Assembly: GCA_049964535.1 (NCBI GenBank)
Contig: JBMFXG010000116.1
Coordinates: forward strand, 1 to 8,645
Reading direction: 5' to 3'
Origin: JAJYZP01 sp049964535
Lineage (GTDB): Bacteria > Actinomycetota > Acidimicrobiia > Acidimicrobiales > Acidimicrobiaceae
Length of the DNA: 8,645 nt
Shown here: positions 1 to 5,094 of the stretch, piece after piece
Numbering within the stretch: the first letter of the stretch is position 1
Layout: every line of letters begins with the position of its first letter
Translations under genes and position numbers: made by a program
Notes under the pieces: generated by a model
What the model was told of the DNA's origin: nothing
Databases searched by the model: none
What the model saw: the letters and a program-made list of their open reading frames with translations, nothing else

Positions 1-159
1 GAAGAGTTTCACAACTACATCGCCGAACAGGTACTTGCCGATACACTCGTACTCTCACGCTCGCCATCACCGATACCGAAAGACGATCGACGACGCTACC
101 GAGCTACGGTTCTTATTCACCACGTGAGCGTCGAACTTCTCCTCGAGCGGATCGACTGA
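1..159 (+). CDS. ileS: 3' end of a gene, probably isoleucyl-tRNA synthetase (partial, 52 codons)
   Basis: Frame 1 is open from the window edge to a TGA at 157-159 and reads as protein: it starts EEFHNYIAEQVLADTLVL and ends VSVELLLERID. A short aromatic/acidic stretch, then YIA-E-x-LA-x-x-L, then a variable loop and a final beta-like strand is what I expect at the extreme C-terminus of the long (eukaryote-like) IleS found in actinobacteria, whose tail often reads like YIAGEVLA. If correct, the enzyme charges tRNA-Ile with isoleucine in the cytoplasm; only its C-terminal RNA-binding region is visible and no catalytic motif can be checked. In Streptomyces ileS lies just downstream of divIVA, which supports the guess, but there both genes share a strand and here they converge. 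The identification rests on about 18 residues and could be wrong. Confidence 0.45.
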   Translation, partial: EEFHNYIAEQVLADTLVLSRSPSPIPKDDRRRYRATVLIHHVSVELLLERID

Positions 160-398
160 GCAGGTCGCTACTCCACCATTTGAGCCGATAAGGAGCGATT
201 GGCACCGAAGCAACGGTGCCAATCGAAATTAGAGCTGCGATCTAACCACGCGCTCAGTGACATCACCATCGATCCATCCGGGTCAGACTAGCTAGGACAA
301 GCTCACAGATGCCGAGGCACCACCGTGACGCTCGACTTTTCGGAGATCTCAACCTCACCTGAGCCGGTACGTTCATCAGATCGATGAGACGTTAAACC
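160..398. other. Convergent intergenic region, no gene seen
   Basis: These 239 bases separate the stop codon of the plus-strand gene (159) from the stop codon of divIVA (399). I see no open frame with a start and ribosome-binding site on either strand, and no tRNA-like fold. The region holds a strong perfect hairpin at 196-225. A weaker interrupted one lies at 369-392, where ACGT+TCATC pairs with GATGA+ACGT around a 5-nt loop with a one-base bulge, just seven bases past the divIVA stop. The palindrome CTAGCTAG is at 289-296. The rest shows nothing I can interpret. Confidence 0.7.
196..225. terminator. Perfect 12-bp hairpin, probable terminator between convergent genes
   Basis: CGATTGGCACCG (196-207) and its exact reverse complement CGGTGCCAATCG (214-225) enclose the 6-nt loop AAGCAA. 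The stem lies 36 nt past the plus-strand stop and about 170 nt past the divIVA stop. A symmetric stem between two convergent genes is the usual position of a shared (bidirectional) terminator. No T-run follows it on either strand (GAAATTAGAG on plus, CTCCTTATC on minus), so it is not a classical intrinsic terminator. It may work without a U-tract, as proposed for some actinobacterial terminators, or only protect 3' ends. The structure is certain from the sequence; the function is inferred. Confidence 0.6.
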
Positions 399-1286
399 TT
401 AGAACTGGCTCTCATCGTCGAAGAGAACAGGGTTCGAGGATGCGTCACCGTCTAAGAGCTGGAAGTTCGGACGACCAAAAGTAATGTCCGCCGATTCACT
501 ACGCGTCTCGCTCTGAGGCGACGGAAAGACCATTGTGCGATCACTCTCGTCGATCTCGTTACCCTCTTCCTCGTCGAAGTGAGCAAAGCTCCCTGCTGCT
601 TCTTCATCACCACTATCGGAGAGCCACGTCTCCGCCGAGGCAGACGCCAGAGTCTCACGATCCGGAGAAGGACGGTGCTCTTGTGCACGCTCGCCATACG
701 TTACACTCTCATTGGAGTTTTCGAACGCCGGATAGTCGAAGACCAATGCGGTATCGAGACTCCTCACGAGTTCGTTCAGATTATCTTTCAACGAGAGACG
801 GGAGGAGTTCGTCACCTCGGCGATATGGGCTAGCTCACGAAGCAGATCACTCCTTCGAGCTTCCAGAGCATCGACCTCGGAGGCGACAAGTCGAGCCTTC
901 TCCTCGACGAGCGCACTCGCACGAGCGCGTGCCTCATCGATAATCTGACTCGATCGATCTCGGGCCTGTCCTATCAGCTCCTCAGCCTCAGCGCGAGCAT
1001 CGGCTAAGAGTTGATCTGCGGTCCGTTGAGCGAGTAGTAAGGTTCGTTGAATCGTGTCATCAGCAGCCAACGGCGCCGGGCGCTCCGCAACAGCTGGTTG
1101 GACCTGAACGGTTCCCCGACGGGCAGAAAGCTCTGCTGCTCGCTGCTCGGCCTCTTTGACCTTCGCCTCAAGTACCTCGATTCCACGTGCAACCTGCTCC
1201 AGAAACTCATCAACGTCATCTTGATGGTAACCACGCATGCGCTCACGGAACTCAACTTCACGAACCTCTTTCGAGCCGATTTCCAC
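399..1286 (-). CDS. divIVA: DivIVA-family polar growth / curved-membrane scaffold protein
   Basis: DivIVA (Wag31 in mycobacteria) is a cytoplasmic coiled-coil protein that binds curved membrane at poles and septa and, in actinobacteria, directs polar wall synthesis. With the start used here the product is 295 aa. Residues 1-45 match the DivIVA N-terminal domain: an F-rich stretch, MRGY (17-20), then DDVDEFLEQV. The canonical opening (LTP-x-D-I) is not obvious. Predicted coiled coils lie at about 33-57 and 77-160, separated by a proline/alanine linker. Residues from about 197 on form a low-complexity acidic, serine-rich tail ending FDDESQF. The longest frame begins with GTG at 1293-1295, but AAGGAGG (1296-1302) directly abuts that codon. 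The in-frame GTG at 1284-1286 has 9-nt spacing and is preferred. It is the last gene of the cluster, after yggT, and ends in TAA. The family call is secure from motif plus position; the start is less certain. Confidence 0.87.
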   Translation of the reverse strand: MEIGSKEVREVEFRERMRGYHQDDVDEFLEQVARGIEVLEAKVKEAEQRAAELSARRGTVQVQPAVAERPAPLAADDTIQRTLLLAQRTADQLLADARAEAEELIGQARDRSSQIIDEARARASALVEEKARLVASEVDALEARRSDLLRELAHIAEVTNSSRLSLKDNLNELVRSLDTALVFDYPAFENSNESVTYGERAQEHRPSPDRETLASASAETWLSDSGDEEAAGSFAHFDEEEGNEIDESDRTMVFPSPQSETRSESADITFGRPNFQLLDGDASSNPVLFDDESQF

Positions 1287-1295
1287 AGCGCTCAC

Positions 1296-1302
1296 CCTCC
1301 TT
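1296..1302 (-). promoter_or_regulatory. Strong Shine-Dalgarno site deciding the divIVA start
   Basis: On the minus strand the bases read AAGGAGG, a near-perfect match to the 16S rRNA 3' end. The GTG at 1293-1295 follows with no spacer, which is too close to be used. The next in-frame GTG (1284-1286) is 9 nt away, within the normal range. This favours the shorter DivIVA. Confidence 0.6.
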
Positions 1303-1309
1303 CATGCAA

Positions 1310-1323
1310 CCTCTCAGGAGAGG
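1310..1323. other. Small hairpin in the yggT-divIVA gap
   Basis: CCTCT (1310-1314) pairs with AGAGG (1319-1323) around a CAGG loop (plus-strand notation). It sits between the yggT stop (1327-1329) and the divIVA ribosome-binding site (1296-1302), leaving the site itself unpaired. It could be an mRNA processing or spacing element, or chance. There is no T-run, so it is unlikely to terminate transcription. Confidence 0.3.
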
Positions 1324-1326
1324 GTA

Positions 1327-1590
1327 TCAGACGATCGGTATCAGGACCCACTGGATCAGCAAAAGGGCCACAATCGGAGAGAGGTCGAGCATCATCCCGG
1401 CCCCCCCGATGCGCGGCATAAAGCGCCGAATCGGCGCCAGTACCGGCTCGGTGAGCCTCCGAAACGCAAGCTGCACCTTGAATAAGGTCGAACCCGGCGC
1501 CGCAGGAAAGTACGACAGGACTACCGTTCCGATAATTACCAGAACGTAGATCTGGAGTAAAGATCGGATCAACGATTGAAGACCACTCAT
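1327..1590 (-). CDS. yggT: YggT/YlmG family small membrane protein
   Basis: An 87-aa protein with two hydrophobic segments, about residues 7-28 and 68-86. Between them is the family's conserved stretch: LTEPVLAPIRRFMP (46-59), then a Gly-Gly pair and DLSPIV (69-74). That pattern and the place between sepF and divIVA identify the YggT (YlmG) family. These are inner-membrane proteins; the plastid and cyanobacterial relatives influence nucleoid and division-related processes, but the biochemical role is not established. The ATG start (1588-1590) overlaps the sepF stop as ATGA. GAGGTGG (1597-1603), six bases upstream and inside sepF, acts as its ribosome-binding site, so it is probably translationally coupled to sepF. 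It ends in TGA, about 40 nt before the preferred divIVA start. Confidence 0.93.
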   Translation of the reverse strand: MSGLQSLIRSLLQIYVLVIIGTVVLSYFPAAPGSTLFKVQLAFRRLTEPVLAPIRRFMPRIGGAGMMLDLSPIVALLLIQWVLIPIV

Positions 1591-2243
1591 AACTCGCCAC
1601 CTCGAAACACTGCTCGTTCGGTGATCCGCTCCATCTCTTCGTCGGCGAGCTCCACTTTCGAAGGGGTCAGAAGATACACCTGTTCACCTACTTTACGGAT
1701 CTTACCTCCGACAGCGTAAGTTAGCCCTGAGCAAAAGTCTATAATTCGCCGATAAACCTTGGGGTCTAGCCCTTCGATGTTGACGATCACTGGACGACCA
1801 CCGATCATGTGATCCGCTATCTCTTGCACGTCTGCAAATCGCGTCGGAATCGCAAGATGAACCTTCGGTCCTTCCGGTCGTATCGGACGAATTACCTGAG
1901 TACGAGCGCTGCGGCTCTGCATATCTTCTATAGGAGTCTCGACGCGCGGTGCTACGGGCTTAAGCGGCGCAGATCGGGGAGTAAACGTTTCATCGCGGAG
2001 ATCCCCGTAGTGGTCTCCATTCGCAACAACTTGAATGCGAGAACTCTGGTTTGCACTCGCACCGGAACGAGAGAGCGCCTTCTCGTACGACCTTGCAGCC
2101 GAGTCTTCGTAATCATCCTCGACGCTTGGTCTCGTCACTCGCTCATAGCGCTGACTCTCTCCGCTATGTATCGGCATCTCAAGCTCTTCATCATCGTCGG
2201 TAATACCTAGCCAGACCATTGCTCGATGGGCAAACGAAGCCAT
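1587..2243 (-). CDS. sepF: SepF, membrane tether and organiser of the FtsZ ring
   Basis: SepF binds the FtsZ C-terminal peptide and anchors the ring to the membrane. The 218-aa product has the expected three parts. The first is a short amphipathic N-terminal helix, MASFAHRAMVWLGI (1-14), the membrane anchor. The second is a long acidic/Arg-rich disordered linker (about 15-125). The third is the compact SepF/DUF552 core (about 127-196), recognisable by the sequence around FADVQEIADHMIGGRPVIVN, the later DFCSGLTYAVGG and the strand VYLLTPS. The ATG start (2241-2243) is preceded by AAGGAG at 4-nt spacing. It lies 38 nt after yggS and overlaps yggT by 4 nt. No ftsA is present between ftsQ and ftsZ, so SepF is inferred to be the main FtsZ anchor here, as in Corynebacterium and other actinobacteria. 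Confidence 0.96.
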   Translation of the reverse strand: MASFAHRAMVWLGITDDDEELEMPIHSGESQRYERVTRPSVEDDYEDSAARSYEKALSRSGASANQSSRIQVVANGDHYGDLRDETFTPRSAPLKPVAPRVETPIEDMQSRSARTQVIRPIRPEGPKVHLAIPTRFADVQEIADHMIGGRPVIVNIEGLDPKVYRRIIDFCSGLTYAVGGKIRKVGEQVYLLTPSKVELADEEMERITERAVFRGGEL

Positions 2244-2281
2244 CTCTCTCCTTCAACCACATACTCAAGCGTTCTAGCGCC

Positions 2282-2950
2282 CTACGCCTTACGCCTCTCC
2301 CCTAGCAAGGCTCGACCGAGACGGAGGTGAGTTGCCCCTTCTGCGACTGCACTCTCAAAGTCACCACTCATCCCCATCGAACACTTCGCAAGCCCATTTC
2401 GGTCCGCGAGCCTTCGAACTCGTCTGAAGAAGTCTATCCCAGCCACGCCCCCGGTGACCGGCGCGACTCCCATTAGTCCAACAATCTTTAAACTCAGCTC
2501 CCTAGCACGCACCACAAGTGCTGGAACGTCGACCTCGAGAGCACCATGGCGCTGTGGATTGTCGTCCGACCGTACCTGGATGAAGAGCTCTCCATCAAAG
2601 CCAAGAGCTCCTAATCGGTCGAGCTCTCCCGCTGTGGAGATCGACTCGATCGTCTGAACATGCTTTGCTAGCCAGGTGAGCTTGTTGCGCTGAATACCAC
2701 CAATGAAGTGCCACTTCAGACCATCGGGAGCCTCGAGCTGCTTTGCACGCAACTCCTGAACGTAGTTCTCGCCAATATCTCCGAGACCGCACGCCAAGAC
2801 CAGGGCCACCACTGAGGCATCGAAACCCTTCGTCACGGCAGTAATCGTGATCTCACTCGGATCCACATAGTGAGCGATCCGCTCTCGAATGTTCGCTATC
2901 CGCTCTGCGACTACGACGGCGCTCAACTCCTCTGGCAGACGAGAACCCAT
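2282..2950 (-). CDS. yggS: YggS/PLPBP family pyridoxal-phosphate-binding protein
   Basis: A single-domain TIM-barrel protein with the fold of the alanine racemase N-terminal domain. It binds pyridoxal 5'-phosphate, has no known enzyme activity, and takes part in vitamin B6 and amino-acid homeostasis. With the ATG at 2948-2950 the product is 222 aa, normal for the family. The PLP lysine is K41 in AVTKGF. Other family motifs follow in order: GENYVQE, WHFIGGIQRNK, GLMGV, SMGMSGDFESAV and LRLGRALLG, the phosphate-binding end of the barrel. The frame stays open upstream to 3046, but that part would overlap pgeF by 94 nt and has no family similarity, so it is excluded. The chosen ATG lies 2 nt after the pgeF stop and has no clear Shine-Dalgarno site, so re-initiation by ribosomes leaving pgeF is likely. 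A 13-bp direct repeat spans this junction. Confidence 0.93.
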   Translation of the reverse strand: MGSRLPEELSAVVVAERIANIRERIAHYVDPSEITITAVTKGFDASVVALVLACGLGDIGENYVQELRAKQLEAPDGLKWHFIGGIQRNKLTWLAKHVQTIESISTAGELDRLGALGFDGELFIQVRSDDNPQRHGALEVDVPALVVRARELSLKIVGLMGVAPVTGGVAGIDFFRRVRRLADRNGLAKCSMGMSGDFESAVAEGATHLRLGRALLGERRKA

Positions 2951-2970
2951 ACTCAACGACGAGAACCCAT
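2938..2970. repeat. 13-bp direct repeat across the pgeF stop / yggS start
   Basis: GACGAGAACCCAT occurs exactly at 2938-2950 and again at 2958-2970 (period 20). On the coding (minus) strand each copy reads ATGGGTTCTCGTC. The first copy encodes the end of PgeF (MGSR, then a final R and TGA). The second supplies the yggS start codon and its first residues, MGSR. A period of 20 puts the two ATGs in different frames, so only the second can start yggS. Confidence 0.85.
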
Positions 2971-3720
2971 CACAACGGCCAGAGCCAAACGCTCTTGGGA
3001 ACCTCCAATACGAGACGACGGATAGTTCGGGTCGCAGCCTGTACAAATACCGCAGTCAAACGCCAGATCAACCTCTTCGCCCTCACAGACCTGCTCGACG
3101 ACGAGTGAGAGGTTGAGGTGATCGTGATCAAAGACTCCAGGCCCAAAGTGAGAGGCCACCAGGTCCTGCTCGGGGCCCTTGAACTCATAGCACTCCTGAT
3201 GAATATATGGACCGATCGCTCCAACGATGGTTGCATCACTACGATCACGCCGTAGCAATCGACAGGTCTCAGTCAGAACTCCACCGACCAATCCACGCCA
3301 ACCGGCATGCACTGCCGCTATGCCACCGGTCTCGGCACAGTACAACGCAATCGGAAGACAGTCGGCAGTCAGAACCACCGGTGCCCCGATACTCGACCAC
3401 GAAACGACGGCATCCGCTTCCGAAAAGCTCGTCCCATGGCTCGGCGGAACGAGCTCCTCGGCCAACGAATCACCACTACGCTTTAGCGATCCCCAGAGTC
3501 GATCTACTTCAACGACTGTGGAACCGTGCACTTGGCGGGGACGCATGTAACGAACTTCACGACCCTCGTCGACCTGTGCAACTCGGTCAAAAGCACGCTG
3601 CAATGAGCTCGCAGAGTCAAGCACCGCCGAGCTTCCCCACTGCGCAAGCACGCTCCCTTCAGAAGACGAACTCCACAGAGCGGTGGCGGCTCCTTCGGGG
3701 AAGAGAAAACTCAGCATCAC
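2953..3720 (-). CDS. pgeF: PgeF/YfiH laccase-domain protein (polyphenol oxidase family)
   Basis: Member of the YfiH/YlmD (laccase-domain, DUF152) family. In E. coli PgeF hydrolyses UDP-MurNAc carrying L-serine in place of L-alanine; other members act as purine nucleoside phosphorylase/adenosine deaminase. The 255-aa product has the family's metal/active-site elements: RQVHG with H65, EADAVVS (101-107), LTADC with C121, and VHAGWRG with H138. AIGPYIHQECYEF (168-180) follows. The C-terminal region has the expected CT pair plus two more cysteines (C223, C226, C229). The frame opens GTG-ATG (3718-3720, then 3715-3717); either could be used. There is no visible Shine-Dalgarno site, and the start is 15 nt after the ftsZ stop, suggesting coupling to ftsZ. 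A precursor-editing role would fit a peptidoglycan operon, but the substrate cannot be read from the sequence. Confidence 0.9.
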   Translation of the reverse strand: MMLSFLFPEGAATALWSSSSEGSVLAQWGSSAVLDSASSLQRAFDRVAQVDEGREVRYMRPRQVHGSTVVEVDRLWGSLKRSGDSLAEELVPPSHGTSFSEADAVVSWSSIGAPVVLTADCLPIALYCAETGGIAAVHAGWRGLVGGVLTETCRLLRRDRSDATIVGAIGPYIHQECYEFKGPEQDLVASHFGPGVFDHDHLNLSLVVEQVCEGEEVDLAFDCGICTGCDPNYPSSRIGGSQERLALAVVMGSRR

Positions 3721-3735
3721 ACTGGAACAGATTCT

Positions 3736-4860
3736 TTAGCGCAGAAAGGGAGGGACGTCGTCATCGTCATCGTCACCGTCACCAAACTCAAACACTCCAG
3801 CACTCGAGGACGTTGACGACGCAGGGGCCATAGGTTCACTGTGATGTTCAACCGGACGAGTCTGACTTGCAGTCTCACCCCTTCGCGAAGTGGGCTTCGC
3901 CTGCGCGGAGGCCCATTCGTTGAAGCCTGCGGCGATAACGGTTACTCGAACCGTATCGGTCAACTCTTCACCAATCACTGAGCCAAAAATGATATTCGCA
4001 TCCGGATCCGCGGCCTCGTGAATGATCTTCGCCGCCTCTTTGACCTCGTACAACGTGAGGTCTGGTCCGCCCGCAATGTTGAGCAAGATACCTCGAGCAC
4101 CTTCGATCGACGACTCCAACAGTGGCGATGTAATCGCAAGCCGAGCGGCGGTCAACGCCTTGTTCTCGCCGGTAGCGGATCCTATACCCATGATGGCCGA
4201 ACCTGCCGAGGCCATAATCATCTTGACGTCGGCGAAATCGGTGTTGATAAAGCCTGGCGTCGTAATAAGATCCGTGATACCCTGCACGCCCTGCATCAAG
4301 ATATCGTCGGCCATTCGGAACGCATTCACCATCGTCGTCTTGTCGGTAGCGATCTCAGCGAGACGATCGTTCGGGATAACGATCAGAGTATCGACGTGCT
4401 CTCGAAGTCGGTCAATGCCAGCAATAGCTTGATTCGATCGAATGCGTCCTTCAAAATCGAACGGCCGGGTCACGACTCCGATGGTGAGGGCACCGAGAGA
4501 TTTTGCGATCTCGGCCACCACCGGCGCTCCTCCGGTGCCGGTACCGCCACCTTCCCCAGCTGTGATGAAGACCATATCCGCACCCTTGATAGCCTCTTCT
4601 ATCTCATCACGGTGCTCTTCGGCCGCTTGACGACCGACGTCTGGGTTCGATCCTGCACCCAGCCCTCGGGTGAGCTGTCGACCGATATCGAGCGTCACAT
4701 CAGCATCGCTCATCAAAAGCGCCTGCGCATCGGTGTTGATTGCGATGAACTCAACGCCTTTCAACCCTGCCTCAATCATGCGATTGACTGCGTTGCCACC
4801 TCCTCCGCCAACCCCAACCACCTTGATCACTGCGATGTAGTTCTGTGCATCGCTCGCCAT
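3736..4860 (-). CDS. ftsZ: Cell division GTPase FtsZ
   Basis: Bacterial tubulin homologue; it polymerises with GTP at mid-cell and recruits the divisome. The product is 374 aa from the ATG at 4858-4860. It has the N-terminal nucleotide loop GVGGGGGNAVNRM (16-28), NTDAQAL (42-48), the tubulin signature GGGTGTG (104-110), TRPFDFEGR, PNDRL (163-167), and the T7 catalytic loop around NTDFADV (206-212) that completes the GTPase site of the next subunit. After about residue 315 comes a flexible linker, then a run of six Asp (3757-3774 in DNA, nearly pure GAC/GAT) and the C-terminal binding peptide VPPFLR. The frame stays open upstream to 5028, but those 56 codons have no FtsZ character, while MASDAQNYIAVIKVVG is a typical actinobacterial N-terminus. 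AGGCGG (4868-4873) lies 7 nt before the ATG. No key residue is missing. Confidence 0.98.
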   Translation of the reverse strand: MASDAQNYIAVIKVVGVGGGGGNAVNRMIEAGLKGVEFIAINTDAQALLMSDADVTLDIGRQLTRGLGAGSNPDVGRQAAEEHRDEIEEAIKGADMVFITAGEGGGTGTGGAPVVAEIAKSLGALTIGVVTRPFDFEGRIRSNQAIAGIDRLREHVDTLIVIPNDRLAEIATDKTTMVNAFRMADDILMQGVQGITDLITTPGFINTDFADVKMIMASAGSAIMGIGSATGENKALTAARLAITSPLLESSIEGARGILLNIAGGPDLTLYEVKEAAKIIHEAADPDANIIFGSVIGEELTDTVRVTVIAAGFNEWASAQAKPTSRRGETASQTRPVEHHSEPMAPASSTSSSAGVFEFGDGDDDDDDVPPFLR

Positions 4861-4966
4861 AGTCAAGCCGCCTTCACTGATAGAAAATCCGTCGATACTT
4901 TTGCGTTGAGAGCCATCACCGTCGCCCCAAAGTACTCCAAAACCGTCCGTGCGGTCTCGGCGCCCC

Positions 4967-5093
4967 ACCTCGACCTCAACCTTACACCCAACGATGTGAG
5001 TCGAGCTTAGCCCCGAGCGGGCCGTCATGGCCTGGAAAACACCGAACTTCGCAGCACAAAATCCCAGGCCATAAGCATTAAGTTGAGGTTGAG
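4967..5093. repeat. Inverted pair of TTGAGGT-type repeat clusters upstream of ftsZ
   Basis: Plus-strand positions 4967-4984 read ACCTCG-ACCTCA-ACCTTA, three copies of one hexamer with small changes. Positions 5079-5093 read TAAGTTGAGGTTGAG, the same unit in the other orientation, ending one base from the ftsQ stop codon. The reverse complement of the first cluster (TAAGGTTGAGGTCGAG) aligns with the second allowing one inserted base and one substitution; AGGTTGAG and its complement CTCAACCT match exactly. The clusters are about 95 bp apart. Paired sites like this suggest binding of a regulator, possibly with looping. Confidence 0.55.
5027..5072. repeat. Perfect 9-bp inverted repeat, 28-nt spacer, in the ftsZ leader
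   Basis: ATGGCCTGG (5027-5035) is matched by CCAGGCCAT (5064-5072). In RNA from the minus strand the stem can gain a G-U and an A-U pair, leaving a U-rich loop. It lies 22 nt past the ftsQ stop. There is no T-run after the stem, so a simple terminator is unlikely. It may be an operator or an mRNA fold separating ftsQ from ftsZ expression. Confidence 0.5.
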
Positions 5094-5094
5094 A

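Larger units (their letters stand above)
4861..5094 (-). promoter_or_regulatory. ftsZ leader: long gap with repeats, probable control region
   Basis: These 234 nt between ftsQ and ftsZ are by far the largest gap in the cluster; the other junctions are overlaps or gaps under 45 nt. I take the region as non-coding although it is open in the ftsZ frame for 56 codons. It holds two clusters of a TTGAGGT-type hexamer in opposite orientation (4967-4984 and 5079-5093) and a perfect 9-bp inverted repeat (5027-5035 with 5064-5072). In actinobacteria ftsZ commonly has its own promoters upstream of the gene, so one or more are expected here. I could not pick a convincing -35/-10 pair. Confidence 0.6.

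Noticed and set aside
240..398. Possible small RNA or tRNA gene in the convergent gap
   Set aside because: No cloverleaf, no T-arm consensus and no promoter I could defend; only weak hairpins.
2951..3046. 32-codon N-terminal extension of YggS overlapping pgeF
   Set aside because: It would overlap pgeF by 94 nt, lacks family similarity, and the shorter 222-aa product has normal family length.
3207..3833. Plus-strand open frame of 208 codons opposite pgeF
   Set aside because: It has low-complexity Arg/His/Gln-rich protein, no good ribosome-binding site, and runs into the ftsZ 3' end. The opposite strand encodes a clear PgeF.
4018..5010. Plus-strand open frame of 330 codons opposite ftsZ
   Set aside because: It lies antisense to a certain ftsZ gene, and its translation has no recognisable domain and is rich in Arg, His and Ser. 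It is the usual shadow of a conserved gene with biased third positions.
4861..5028. 56-codon N-terminal extension of FtsZ
   Set aside because: The frame is open, but the residues resemble nothing in FtsZ, while the ATG at 4858-4860 gives a standard actinobacterial N-terminus.
4861..5094. Specific -35/-10 promoter for ftsZ
   Set aside because: Several TANNNT words exist on the minus strand (for example TAAGCT, TAAGGT, TACTTT), but none has a -35 match at proper spacing.
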